The notes under the pieces are model-generated. The model made no database searches and had not been told where the DNA came from. It saw only the letters and a program-made list of their open reading frames with translations. Shown here piece after piece: positions 7,628 to 16,958 of a DNA stretch of 64,000 nt (positions are counted from its first letter, which is position 1; every line of letters begins with the position of its first letter). Position numbers and translations under genes: made by a program. Location of the stretch: the NCBI GenBank assembly GCA_964428015.1, contig CAYRWR010000003.1, positions 1-64,000 of the forward strand, written 5' to 3'. The stretch is from CAYRWR01 sp964428015 (lineage in GTDB: Bacteria; Spirochaetota; Brevinematia; Brevinematales; CAYRWR01).

Positions 7628-9196
7628 ATGAAAAAACTTTTTTTAAGCTGTATGGCTTTCATTCTGGTATGGTTTAGCGGATCTCGTGCAGCCGCCTGGG
7701 ACACTTTTACTACTCACGAAGATATCACCGAGTTCGCTTTTGAAGTGGCCAATGACGCTGAAGCAAATCTCTACATCGAAGAGCTGGTGATAGGAGGTAA
7801 TACCGAAATTCATGAATTACCTCTGACCGGTGATCACCGTACTAAATTCGGTATCGATATGGAAGCCAAGCGTGTCTGGTACGATGGAAAAAACTGGGGA
7901 GTGGAAAAACCGGAACGCATCTGGTTTGACGCGTTAACAGCATATTCCAACAATAATAAAATCCTGGCATATTTTTACCTGGGGGTGCTATTACACCAGG
8001 TTGAGGATATGGGGGTACCTTCCCACGCCAATCACCTCTATCACCAGTTTACGCCCGGGGATCTGTCCCGCTGGATATCCTTAGATATACTTAATTTTGA
8101 TAACCTGGAAGCTTTTTTTGCCCTTTCCGCGACTATTTTGCCCGCTTCCATCATTCAGCAGTCGGGGAGAACAGACCCGCACCTAGCCAGTCCGGCGGAT
8201 TATTTTGAGTACAGCCGACAGTGGACTTTGAGTGATTCCAGTCAGTATCCCGGACCGGATGATTTCCCATTTGTATTAAACCCTGTGGATAATATCACTC
8301 CGGCACAGCTGCTCTGGGCAACCCAACGCTACGCCCGCACCTGTACGGTTACCTACTGGACTCTGCTGAGAGCACTGGCTATTTTTAAAAATATTGACAC
8401 CCATCGTATAGTACAAACTCCGCTCATAGTACCAGGTCCGGGTACATATTACAAACAGGTTTCAGCGGTACTTTCCACCCGGCCCTCCGACTCCCCTATA
8501 ATGTACACACTGGACGGCAGTCAGCCGGCAGGAAATAACGGGACTGCTTATAACCGTGGTATAGTGATAGACCAGGCTCTTACCCTCAAAGCAAAAGGGA
8601 TAGCCAAAATGTCGGGATGGTCTGATTCGCAGATAGGTGTGTGTGAGTATCACTTCCAGGCCAGTACCCCTTTGGTAGAATACAGCCCCTCTTCCCCACG
8701 GCAAAAAGAATATACAGTTACCTTATATCAGCCTGACTATGGTACACCAAACTGCCGCTTCTATTATGCCATCCAACCGGGTACAGAAGAAGATTCCAGT
8801 ACCAAAACCAAGGACTTAAAATATAACAAAAAGTCAAAGATAGAACCTACCCCCGATAAAATGAAGAGCTTGAAAACGATAAAGGGGAATCCCGCTAAAC
8901 TGACTTATACAGAGTATACTGGCGCAGGAATAACACTCAAAGGTAGTGACAAATTATATTTTTATGCCCAGAAGACAGGTTATGAAAAGTCAGAAATCAG
9001 GGAATTTGATGAAAAATCCCGTCTGGCTGATGAAAAGGCCCGCCTCCTGTCCAAGCTGGCCAAAGAGACTCTGCCTGCTTCCGGAATCCGGATAGTACTG
9101 GATCCCAGGGTGAATTTCGGACGGGCTAATGTGGCTGTCATCAGAGCCAATATCAATTTAAATATCAATAAAACACTGAACCAGAACACCAGATAA
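7628..9196 (+). CDS. secreted zinc-dependent phospholipase C-like protein with chitobiase-type C-terminal domain
   Basis: The ATG at 7628 is preferred to the upstream TTG because TGGAGG (7616-7621) lies at the right distance and a signal peptide then starts at residue 1. Cleavage after AAA would give a mature N-terminal Trp (W24), as in Bacillus zinc phospholipase C, where Trp1 is a metal ligand. LLHQVEDMGVPSHANH contains H122, D126 and H132 with the family spacing H-x3-D-x5-H. Residues about 264-345 resemble the CHB_HEX_C_1 beta domain (Met-Tyr-Thr-Leu-Asp-Gly-Ser core). The last 170 residues are unassigned. The likely role is an exported lipase or phosphoesterase. Confidence 0.7.
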   Translation: MKKLFLSCMAFILVWFSGSRAAAWDTFTTHEDITEFAFEVANDAEANLYIEELVIGGNTEIHELPLTGDHRTKFGIDMEAKRVWYDGKNWGVEKPERIWFDALTAYSNNNKILAYFYLGVLLHQVEDMGVPSHANHLYHQFTPGDLSRWISLDILNFDNLEAFFALSATILPASIIQQSGRTDPHLASPADYFEYSRQWTLSDSSQYPGPDDFPFVLNPVDNITPAQLLWATQRYARTCTVTYWTLLRALAIFKNIDTHRIVQTPLIVPGPGTYYKQVSAVLSTRPSDSPIMYTLDGSQPAGNNGTAYNRGIVIDQALTLKAKGIAKMSGWSDSQIGVCEYHFQASTPLVEYSPSSPRQKEYTVTLYQPDYGTPNCRFYYAIQPGTEEDSSTKTKDLKYNKKSKIEPTPDKMKSLKTIKGNPAKLTYTEYTGAGITLKGSDKLYFYAQKTGYEKSEIREFDEKSRLADEKARLLSKLAKETLPASGIRIVLDPRVNFGRANVAVIRANINLNINKTLNQNTR

Positions 9197-9226
9197 GAAC
9201 AGAAATCTTCAACTATTAACGGAAAA

Positions 9227-9250
9227 CCGCCCCTGGGGGGCGGTTTTTTT
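9227..9250 (+). terminator. bidirectional terminator
   Basis: CCGCCCC (9227-9233), a TGG loop and GGGGCGG (9237-9243) form a perfect 7 bp stem, extended by AAAA and TTTT on the two sides, then seven T. It sits between convergent genes and could serve both. Confidence 0.85.
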
Positions 9251-9291
9251 GTGTTTTTTTAAATTTAAAAGAAGCAACTCAATAAGTTGAG

Positions 9292-10428
9292 TTACTTCCT
9301 GGGCAAATCCTTACTATCTTTTCCCGTTCCCTTGACGCTCTTTCCTTCTTTCAGCTGCTGGAGGGCGGTCTTGTCTTCCCGCAGGTAGGCGTTGAGAAAG
9401 AGCAGGGTCCAGGTATTGGCGTCGGAGCGGAATTTAGTACCCACGCCGTGCTTCTCATTCTCCATACGGATCAGGTAATTGGCGCCGGGCTTGAGGGTGA
9501 GGACTTTTTTAATGGTCTGGAAATCCGCTACGGGGTCGGCGTCCCCCTGGATAAACATGCTGGGGGTGTTTGCGGAAACCAGGCCGGTTTTATCAAAAAT
9601 ACCGTTTTCCGGGCTGCCCAGGTAGCCATAATGGGCGAAGATGGCCTTGAAGCGGGGGTCGGGACTGGAATAACCGTCTTTGGTATCAGCTCCGGTCTTA
9701 ATCATAAAGGTCAGCCCTCCCAGGCTGATACCGCCCCCCGCGATGCGGTTGGTATCGACATGCTGGGCGAAGGCACGGGTCACGGGGTCAGTGGAGGTGA
9801 ACAGGGTATCCAGCGCGGCGCTGACGCTCATCGTCCGGGCTATGACCCTGACCTCACGGGGCAGGGTAGAGTCAAACCGGCCGTCGGCGTGAAACAGAGC
9901 CAATACTATATAGCCCTGTGATGCCAGGTATTTGAACAATCCTACATGGACCAGAGGATCACTGCCGTAGCCGTGCGAAAACACAATCAGAGGATATTTC
10001 GAGTCCGGATCGGCAAAAACAGGCAGTTCGCCGGATTTAAGCATGGAAGGCAGAGGGACGCGGGCGGAAAGGAGCACGTAGTCAGCATTGGTGTGTGCAA
10101 TATCCACAGGGTAGAAGAACACCCCTACGGTGGTGATTTTACGCCTGGCCGCCGCACCCAGGGAAGGGTCGTCGGGAAGGGTGACAGTAGTGCTGAACAC
10201 TCCGGAGGTTTTGGCCAGCATATCAGCGAAATATGTCTCTTTGCCCTGGCTGAATCCGCCGGTCAGCCACACGCCTCCCTCCGGGGACTGGGGGATCAGG
10301 CCCTCTTTTACAAACAGGCAGGAGGAGCCGGTGCGATAGGGTCCGGAGGGAATGGTGTCCAGTTCTTTAGCTGACAGCATGGAGACCACGGTCAGGATAA
10401 GGATGGGTAAGAGATAAATACGTTTCAT
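9292..10428 (-). CDS. exported alpha/beta hydrolase (PAF-acetylhydrolase/dienelactone hydrolase type)
   Basis: The start at 10428 (MKRIYLLP) has GGGAGAA upstream and begins a signal peptide ending near LSA; the longer frame to 10515 is not needed. The fold is indicated by an oxyanion-type FSHGYGSD, the nucleophile elbow GISLGG with S235, an acid in QGDADPV and a late His in EKHGVG. The arrangement is closest to platelet-activating-factor acetylhydrolase and dienelactone hydrolase families. Substrate is unknown; an exported carboxylesterase or phospholipase A2-like enzyme is plausible, matching the neighbouring phospholipase C-like protein. It converges with that gene on the terminator at 9227. 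Confidence 0.75.
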   Translation of the reverse strand: MKRIYLLPILILTVVSMLSAKELDTIPSGPYRTGSSCLFVKEGLIPQSPEGGVWLTGGFSQGKETYFADMLAKTSGVFSTTVTLPDDPSLGAAARRKITTVGVFFYPVDIAHTNADYVLLSARVPLPSMLKSGELPVFADPDSKYPLIVFSHGYGSDPLVHVGLFKYLASQGYIVLALFHADGRFDSTLPREVRVIARTMSVSAALDTLFTSTDPVTRAFAQHVDTNRIAGGGISLGGLTFMIKTGADTKDGYSSPDPRFKAIFAHYGYLGSPENGIFDKTGLVSANTPSMFIQGDADPVADFQTIKKVLTLKPGANYLIRMENEKHGVGTKFRSDANTWTLLFLNAYLREDKTALQQLKEGKSVKGTGKDSKDLPRK

Positions 10429-10533
10429 GGATTGTTCTCCCAGATTTTTTGGGATATTGTATACTAAAGGAATGGATTTGTATAGATTCTGAAGAAATCT
10501 ACCGGGTTTATACACATGGATATGATATGAAAA

Positions 10534-10920
10534 TCACCACACAGTCTGGACGGAATATTTAAGAATGTTTTCATCCATGGTTAAAATGGGATACCCTTCC
10601 ACCCGTGATTGAGCGATTAGCAGACTGTCAAAAGGATCCCGGTGGTGGTTTTCCAGGTGGGTAATGGAAAGGGTATGCGGCAAAGTTATATTTAGAATAT
10701 CGAAAGAGTTTTGTGCAATCTGGGCAGGTAGAAGAATTTCCGGTTCTATGTCAAATCGGATTTTCCCCAGTTGGTGCTTTATCAAAATCTCCCAGGAACT
10801 GACAGTGCTGAACCAGATAGTGTTGACTTCATCAGCTATGATTTTACTGGCTTTTGCAGATAGCCTGGGGTCATCGGTGATCCACCACAGGAAGGCATGT
10901 GTATCCAGAATATAATTCAT
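10534..10920 (-). CDS. VapC-type PIN-domain ribonuclease toxin
   Basis: The 128-residue protein is a single PIN domain. The acidic metal-binding set is visible: D6 in YILDTHAFLWW, E44 in SSWEIL, D95 and D98 in HRDPFDSLLIAQ, and D116 in LTMDENI. PIN toxins of this group cleave RNA, typically tRNA or rRNA. Its ATG overlaps the antitoxin stop by 4 nt (ATGA type), so the two are translationally coupled. It lies in an accessory block. Confidence 0.92.
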   Translation of the reverse strand: MNYILDTHAFLWWITDDPRLSAKASKIIADEVNTIWFSTVSSWEILIKHQLGKIRFDIEPEILLPAQIAQNSFDILNITLPHTLSITHLENHHRDPFDSLLIAQSRVEGYPILTMDENILKYSVQTVW

Positions 10921-11141
10921 TGGTAAAAGTCCTTTTCGAAATTATCCAATGGGGGGTCAAAGTCATCGCTTATCACAATCCGCCCTCGCATAGAACCTGG
11001 AGTCCTGGTGTGGTGCTTTTTCACGGGAATTAGTTCGGCTACCGGTTCACCCAATCTGGATATAATGACTTTCTGGCCGGCCTTGATCTCCTGTAGAAGT
11101 CTGGAAAAATGAGTTTTAGCCTCGTGAATATTTACCGTCAT
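10917..11141 (-). CDS. Phd/YefM-family antitoxin, partner of the PIN toxin
   Basis: The start at 11141 is chosen because GAGGTG lies seven bases upstream; the GTG at 11150 would overlap that site. The 74-residue protein has the Phd N-terminal DNA-binding pattern: MTVNIHEAKTHFSRLL, then GQKVIISRLGEPVAELIPV. A short acidic C-terminus ends NFEKDFYQ and would wrap the toxin. It should repress its own promoter, and direct repeats lie just upstream. Confidence 0.9.
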   Translation of the reverse strand: MTVNIHEAKTHFSRLLQEIKAGQKVIISRLGEPVAELIPVKKHHTRTPGSMRGRIVISDDFDPPLDNFEKDFYQ

Positions 11142-11160
11142 TATAATCACCTCATATGTT

Positions 11161-11187
11161 ACAATTGTAGACTAAGTAGTGGACTAA
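11161..11187 (-). promoter_or_regulatory. possible antitoxin operator upstream of the vapBC-like pair
   Basis: A palindrome ACAATTGT (11161-11168) overlaps a direct repeat GTAGACTAA (11167-11175) and GTGGACTAA (11179-11187), 12 bp apart. The segment starts 20 bp before the antitoxin start. Autoregulation is usual for this family; the site itself is inferred only from its position and repeats. Confidence 0.35.
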
Positions 11188-11286
11188 TTAAAGAATTGAA
11201 GAGTCTTTTTTAATACACAAATTTCTGCTTTTCAGAAATCAGACTAACTCATTATACCTAAAACAATTCGTTTTTAGACCTGATAC

Positions 11287-11315
11287 TTGACTTGATCCAA
11301 TTTATTCACTATGAT
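11287..11315 (+). promoter_or_regulatory. promoter predicted to give a leaderless mRNA
   Basis: TTGACT (11287-11292), 17 bp, TATGAT (11310-11315). The expected start site, seven bases after the -10, is the A of the ATG at 11322. No Shine-Dalgarno site is present. Confidence 0.55.
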
Positions 11316-11321
11316 TTGATT

Positions 11322-12179
11322 ATGAAAGACGGAAAAATCAGATTTCTCCTCCTCTGCCTGGTCATCCTTACACCAGTTTTAATACTATCAGCCAAAGATC
11401 AAAGTATCAAAGACATCGACCTGTCTACCCCTCTCACTTCGGGGGATCCCCTGCATGATTTTATTCTGATCGAAGGGGGTACGTTCCAGATGGGTGATAC
11501 TTTTGGAGACGGACGTATAGATGAAAAACCAGTCCATAAAGTGAAAGTAGACAGCTTCTATATTTGTAAATACGAAGTCACCAAGCGCCAGTGGACTGAG
11601 CTCATGGGCGGGAGGCAGACTCTGGAATTTTACCGCATGATGGCCGGACCGGAAGGGAATTACCCCATGATCAGCATCTCCTGGCTGCAGGCGGAAGAGT
11701 TTGTCCAAAAGCTCAATAAAAAAACCGGCAAACATTTCCGTCTGCCCACGGAAGCAGAATGGGAATATGCCGCCCGGGAAATGGGAAAAAAGACCAAGTG
11801 GTCAGGTACCAGCAGTAGCGATGACCTCTACCAGTACGCGGTCATCCGGGGTACGGGCAGCCGCCAGGATATCGGCATCGACGGTATAGATCCCATCGGC
11901 AGTAAGAAACCCAACGCATTGGGTATATACGATATGACGGGCAACGTCTGGGAATGGACCTCAGACTGGTATCTTACCAATTATTATGACCAGCGGGTCT
12001 GGGATAATCCCCAGGGGCCGCCGGATCTGGATGTCCCCTATTATCAAAAACTCAAATCTATCCGGGGTGGTTCCTACAATGACCGGCCCCAAACCGCCCG
12101 TGTCACTCAGCGCATGGGAGTAGAGCCCTTCAGTTTTGGCGGTAATATCGGCTTCCGTCTGGTCCATCCTGTCGAATAA
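11322..12179 (+). CDS. exported SUMF1/FGE-like domain protein
   Basis: Residues from about 45 follow the formylglycine-generating-enzyme fold: FILIEGGTFQMGD, FYICKYEVTKRQW, FRLPTEAEWEYAAR, GNVWEWTSDWY, RGGSYNDRP and GFRLVHP at the end. The two catalytic Cys of true FGE, expected in the RGGS region, are absent (RGGSYNDRPQTARVTQR). It is therefore more likely a binding or scaffold version than an oxidase acting on sulfatases. A signal peptide begins at the ATG at 11322 (MKDGKIRFLLLCLVILTP). The upstream TTG at 11292 would lie inside the predicted promoter. Confidence 0.85.
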   Translation: MKDGKIRFLLLCLVILTPVLILSAKDQSIKDIDLSTPLTSGDPLHDFILIEGGTFQMGDTFGDGRIDEKPVHKVKVDSFYICKYEVTKRQWTELMGGRQTLEFYRMMAGPEGNYPMISISWLQAEEFVQKLNKKTGKHFRLPTEAEWEYAAREMGKKTKWSGTSSSDDLYQYAVIRGTGSRQDIGIDGIDPIGSKKPNALGIYDMTGNVWEWTSDWYLTNYYDQRVWDNPQGPPDLDVPYYQKLKSIRGGSYNDRPQTARVTQRMGVEPFSFGGNIGFRLVHPVE

Positions 12180-12343
12180 AATACTATCTATAGTCTCCCC
12201 TTCTTTTCAGATTTTTCCGAAATGAAAACATATGCTTAAAAAAAATGTTGATGTAAAAGAATAGACACAATTTATTTTAAGATGTACAATAGCATGAATT
12301 GTTATCAAATCTGTATTAATTATAGTTAGATAAGGAGTTTAGA

Positions 12344-15300
12344 GTGAAATCTCAGTACTCAAATGCAGATTTTTTTAATTCAGAGGAAGAAAAACGTCTT
12401 TATCAGGATTTAGTGGAGACATCGCAGGATCTTATCTGGCAATGTGATGCTGAAGGACGATATATCTTTCTCAATCCAGCCTGGGAAACTGTATTTGGGT
12501 ATAAAGTCGAAGAGATGCTGGGCAAGAGATTTTCTGATTTTCAGACACCAGATGTAGCTGAAAGGGATAATCAGGAATTTATCAGATTGATTCAGGGCGG
12601 TATGGTAAAAGGCCTGGAAACAATTCATATCGGGAAAGCCGGAAATAAAATTCACTTAATCTTTAATGCAAAATCCGTAAAAGACAAAGAAGGCAATATA
12701 ATCGGAACCAGAGGGACTGCACATGATATCACGGAAAGAAAAAAAGCAGAAGATGAACTGATTGAGACAACTGCCAGGTTCCGGGGTATCTTTGATAAAT
12801 CTCCCGTAGGTATTGTTATTTTAGATGTAAATCAAAAGTTCGTGAAGTGTAATCCGGCATTCTGCCATTTAATGGGATATTCAGAACAAGAGTTCTTAGA
12901 ACGGTCATTCACAGACATTGTTTTTTCAGATGACATTTCGGTCGGTCAACAGGAAATCACGATGATGCGAAACCGGGAATTAGATATCACTTCGTTTCGT
13001 ATTCGTTTAATTAATCAAGAAAAAGCGATCATCTGGGGTGAAATCAACCTTTCTCGGGTAGAGGATACAGGTCCCCAGCCGCTGCAATTTTTATTGGTTA
13101 TAAAAGATATCACTGAGCAGAAAAAATATGAAATGGAATTAGCCGAAAGCAGAAACCGTCTGGAATTGGCTACGGAGTCTGCTAAACTGGGAATCTGGGA
13201 CTGGGATGTAATCCAAAATTCCATGATCTGGGATGATCAGATGTATGCCCTCTACGGAGTGAAGGACAGGTCTTCCATTTCCGGTATTGACCTCTGGAAA
13301 AGAGGACTCCACCCTGAGGATGCGGAATATGCCTGGAATGAATGTCTGGCAGCTCTTAAAGGTGAGAAAAAATATGATATTGAATTTAGAGTGGTACATC
13401 CTGATGGTAAAATCATTTATATTAAAGCGGATGGATTGGTCCTGCGGGATGAATCCGGCCAGGCTGTCAGAATGTTAGGGGTCAATCGTGATATAACCCG
13501 TGAAAAAATTTCAGAACAGGAATTACAGAAGAGTGAAGAAAAATTCCGCTTATTATACACTTCCATGGACCAGGGCCTGGCACTGCATGAGATCATATTG
13601 GATGAAAATGGGAAACCGGATGATTATATATTTTTAGATTTGAATGACAGTTATACCCGTTTAGTGGGTATTACCAGAGAGATGGCTATCGGCAAAAGAG
13701 TAAAGGAAATATTTCCCCAGGTGGAACAGTACTGGATCGATGTCTTCGGACAAGTCGCGCTAACCGGCCAATCCTGCTATTATGAGAATTATATGGAAAC
13801 CTTAGATAAATATTATTCTACCTATAGTTATTGCCCCCGCAAGAATCAGTTCGCGGTTCTGGTCACAGATATCACTGACCGCAAACAGGCGGAGAAAACC
13901 GTGGCGGAAGAAAAAGAAAGACTGGCAGTGACATTACGCAGTATCGGGGACGGGGTTATTACTACGGATATTAAGGGCAATATAGTGATCATGAATAAGG
14001 TGGCTGAACAATTGTGCGGCTGGGAGCAGGAACAGGCGCTGGGCAAGCCCATTACCGAAGTATTTAACATAATAAATGAAAGTACCCGTGAACCACATAT
14101 TAATCCGGTAGAAAAAGTACTTAATACCGGAGAAATTATTGAACTGGCAAATCATACTTTGCTAATTTCCCGTGACGGTACAGAACGAATTATCGCTGAC
14201 AGTGGGGCACCTATTAAAGATAAGGATAGTATTACTATTGGTGTGGTCCTGGTCTTCAGGGATATGACTGAAAAACAAAAACTTATGGAAAAAACTCAAA
14301 ATGTGCAAAAACTGGAATCACTGGGAGTACTGGCCGGAGGAATAGCTCATGATTTCAACAATCTTATGGGTGGATTATTCGGATATATCGACTTAGCCCT
14401 GGCCGTGTCGCAGAATCAAGAGGTGTCAGATTATCTGTCCAAAGCCATGTTGGCCTTAGACAGGGCGCGCGCCCTGACCTCACAATTGCTCACCTTTGCA
14501 AAAGGGGGATCGCCTATTCAGAAAGTCACTGTACTCCCTCCTTTTATTCAGGAGACCGTAAGGTTTGCGCTCAGTGGTTCACATGTAAAATGCAGTTTTG
14601 ATATACCAGAAGATTTGTGGTATGCCAATGTCGATCAGAATCAGATAGGCCAGGTTATTGATAATATTATTATTAATGCTCAGCAAGCTATGCCTAATGG
14701 CGGAATAGTCCAGGTTTCTGCCAGAAATATCACTATCCACAAAATAGGTTCAGTGGTACTGGTTCCTGGTGATTATGTCTGCCTGTCTATTAAAGATCAG
14801 GGAATCGGGATTCCTGCAGAAATTATCCCTCATATCTTTGATCCATTTTATACCACCAAATCCAAAGGCCATGGCCTGGGCCTGGCCACCTGTTATTCCA
14901 TTATCAATCGGCATGGTGGATATATAGACGTAAAATCTCAGCCTGGCCAGGGCAGTACTTTCACTATTTATCTTCCCGCTGAGCACAAACAGATTCCTGA
15001 AGTTAAGATGCAATCGCCGGAGAGTATCCAGGGAAGCGGCACCATAATAGTCATGGATGATGAAGAAATGATCTGCAATCTCAGTGCTACTATTCTTCAA
15101 AAATTTGGCTTCAAAGTACTTTGTGCCAAAAACGGGGAGGAAGCAATTGATATTTTTCAACAGCAAATAAAATCCGGAAACACGATCAGCGGCCTGATAC
15201 TGGATTTAACCATTCCCGGTGCATTGGGTGGAAAAGAGACAGTAAAAGAAATCCGGAAAGTAGATACAAAAATACCCGTATTTGTGTCCAGCGGATATGC

Positions 15301-15409
15301 GGATGACACGATAATGAAAAATCCGGAAGAATTTGGATTTACAGCCAGTATCAGCAAACCTTTCAGGATACAGGAACTTTCAGAATTACTGAAAAAATAT
15401 CTGATTTGA
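12344..15409 (+). CDS. multi-PAS hybrid histidine kinase with C-terminal receiver
   Basis: A 1021-residue soluble sensor kinase with no membrane segment. Five PAS-like domains are visible, at about 15-140, 144-266, 270-395, 398-510 and 525-645, several ending in the PAC-type DITERKKAE or DITEQKK. The dimerisation domain carries the phospho-acceptor H669 in GGIAHDFNNLMGG, the variant typical of PAS hybrid kinases. The ATPase domain has HIFDPFYTTKSKGHGLGLA. A receiver (about 900-1021) has its acidic pair in MDDEE, phospho-site D954 and K in SKPF. It starts at GTG 12344 after TAAGGAG. It has no adjacent dedicated response gene, so phosphate may pass to receivers elsewhere. Confidence 0.93.
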   Translation: MKSQYSNADFFNSEEEKRLYQDLVETSQDLIWQCDAEGRYIFLNPAWETVFGYKVEEMLGKRFSDFQTPDVAERDNQEFIRLIQGGMVKGLETIHIGKAGNKIHLIFNAKSVKDKEGNIIGTRGTAHDITERKKAEDELIETTARFRGIFDKSPVGIVILDVNQKFVKCNPAFCHLMGYSEQEFLERSFTDIVFSDDISVGQQEITMMRNRELDITSFRIRLINQEKAIIWGEINLSRVEDTGPQPLQFLLVIKDITEQKKYEMELAESRNRLELATESAKLGIWDWDVIQNSMIWDDQMYALYGVKDRSSISGIDLWKRGLHPEDAEYAWNECLAALKGEKKYDIEFRVVHPDGKIIYIKADGLVLRDESGQAVRMLGVNRDITREKISEQELQKSEEKFRLLYTSMDQGLALHEIILDENGKPDDYIFLDLNDSYTRLVGITREMAIGKRVKEIFPQVEQYWIDVFGQVALTGQSCYYENYMETLDKYYSTYSYCPRKNQFAVLVTDITDRKQAEKTVAEEKERLAVTLRSIGDGVITTDIKGNIVIMNKVAEQLCGWEQEQALGKPITEVFNIINESTREPHINPVEKVLNTGEIIELANHTLLISRDGTERIIADSGAPIKDKDSITIGVVLVFRDMTEKQKLMEKTQNVQKLESLGVLAGGIAHDFNNLMGGLFGYIDLALAVSQNQEVSDYLSKAMLALDRARALTSQLLTFAKGGSPIQKVTVLPPFIQETVRFALSGSHVKCSFDIPEDLWYANVDQNQIGQVIDNIIINAQQAMPNGGIVQVSARNITIHKIGSVVLVPGDYVCLSIKDQGIGIPAEIIPHIFDPFYTTKSKGHGLGLATCYSIINRHGGYIDVKSQPGQGSTFTIYLPAEHKQIPEVKMQSPESIQGSGTIIVMDDEEMICNLSATILQKFGFKVLCAKNGEEAIDIFQQQIKSGNTISGLILDLTIPGALGGKETVKEIRKVDTKIPVFVSSGYADDTIMKNPEEFGFTASISKPFRIQELSELLKKYLI

Positions 15410-15687
15410 AAAAGTGAAGCATAAATTTCCGGATCTCCACATGCCTGGTCATGAGATTTTTAAAAGAAATGGAAGACATGAGATAGGATGCAAATGCGAT
15501 TTAAAAGGATAAATGCTTCTTTCCGTAATTATCAATACAGAATACCTGTAACTATTTACAATTATTAATCACTGCTGCAATGTTCAGTCTTTGTGGATAA
15601 ATAGCTGTCTCTGCGTTACAATGGAGAAAAGTAGCTGGATGCATTCGTTATGCAGGAGAAAACTGATTATTTTCAGAGGTTAATTTA

Positions 15688-16950
15688 ATGAATTTTGTAA
15701 CATGGATAATATTTGGTTTGTTTGCTTTTTTCGCGCTATTTTTCTACGCATTTAGTCGCGGTAGCTGGAACCAGGTCTCCGACCAGGAGGGGGGTAATAA
15801 AACCTGGCTGGATTATACCGGGGAAAACAATACCGAAACCCTCAAATTCATCCGTAAAATAGACGGGTTTCAGATACTGGTTTCTGATTTCCTCCGGGAT
15901 ATCCAGCCCTGCTACCGGGTGATCCTCAAATTCAGTGTGATCGGGACGGATTTTTTTCACATCCAGAAGGAAGACCTGCTGCGGCCTCTCAAACAGGGGA
16001 TGGGCATCCATGACCTGGAAATAGGAGACGATGCCTTTGACCGGGCCTGCCGTATTGACGGGTCGGCGGTCTTTCTACGAGTGCTCCTGTCTGCACCGGT
16101 CAGAGAGAAGATACTATATCTCCAGCGCATCTCCAGTGAGCTGGATATCTCCAATGACAAAATCACAGTCATCATACCCCAGGACACTATAGACACCAAA
16201 GGCAAAATGAACACCCTGATCCAGGACCTGGTGCAGACAGCGAAAAACCTGAGCAGATCCCAGGATATGCACCAGAAGAGTATAGACAATGCCCTCCATG
16301 ACCCCTGCCCCCGGGTACGGGTCAATAACCTCTCTATCCTGCATTCCCGCTACCTGCACCTGCCCCAGACCCTGCAGGTCATAGAGTCCGCGATGGGGGA
16401 TGAAGACAGCGACGTCCGTATTTTTGCCGCCCTGCTGGCCGGGGAAAAAGGCCTGCCGGTATTAAAAGACCAGCTGGCCGCACAGCCGGTGTCCACGCAA
16501 AACCTGCAGACTATCTGCAGTCATTTCCTGGAACAGAACTACAGCGATGGTATCAACAGTCTCCTCATCTACTATGAGCTTTTCGCGGGGGAGGACAGCA
16601 AGGTCATCCTGCTCAACACCCTGGCCCGGATGGGTAATGAGTCCCTGGAGGATTTTCTGCTGCACAATCTATCCGCGGAAAAATCAGTTTCTATCCTCTT
16701 GGCTCTGACGGAGGCCCTGGGGAGCTGCGGTACTCTCAACGCGGTAGCTCCCTTATATGACCGGAAAAAGTCGGCGCGCAATGCCGAATGGAAATATGCC
16801 CTGCAGAAAGCCATCGCCTCTATCCAGGAACGCAGCGGGACCAAAGGCGGTAAGGGATGGCTGTCCCTGTCTCAAAGCAGTGATCAGGAAGGCGGTTTGA
16901 GCCTGCCTGAAGGGGAACAGGGCGGTCTCAGTATGACTCAGGAAGACTAG
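15688..16950 (+). CDS. membrane-anchored HEAT-like repeat protein, paralogue A
   Basis: The 420-residue protein starts with a transmembrane helix (residues about 3-24). A cytoplasmic domain follows with the motif IGDDAFDRACRIDG and FLRVLL. A helical-repeat region from about 205 to 390 resembles HEAT repeats (DPCPRVRVNNLSIL, DSDVRIFAALLAG). The C-terminus ends in three short repeats of the form G-x-L-S-hydrophobic: GWLSLS, GGLSLPEGE and GGLSM. The next gene, 8 bp downstream, is a paralogue with the same architecture and tail, and an Hsp70-like gene follows, so the three probably act together. The family is not one I can name. AGAGG upstream supports the ATG. Confidence 0.7.
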   Translation: MNFVTWIIFGLFAFFALFFYAFSRGSWNQVSDQEGGNKTWLDYTGENNTETLKFIRKIDGFQILVSDFLRDIQPCYRVILKFSVIGTDFFHIQKEDLLRPLKQGMGIHDLEIGDDAFDRACRIDGSAVFLRVLLSAPVREKILYLQRISSELDISNDKITVIIPQDTIDTKGKMNTLIQDLVQTAKNLSRSQDMHQKSIDNALHDPCPRVRVNNLSILHSRYLHLPQTLQVIESAMGDEDSDVRIFAALLAGEKGLPVLKDQLAAQPVSTQNLQTICSHFLEQNYSDGINSLLIYYELFAGEDSKVILLNTLARMGNESLEDFLLHNLSAEKSVSILLALTEALGSCGTLNAVAPLYDRKKSARNAEWKYALQKAIASIQERSGTKGGKGWLSLSQSSDQEGGLSLPEGEQGGLSMTQED

Positions 16951-16958
16951 GGGGTATA

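Noticed and set aside
12344..15409. Two separate genes (kinase plus response regulator)
   Set aside because: One uninterrupted frame with a GTG start and a normal linker between ATPase and receiver; it is a hybrid kinase.
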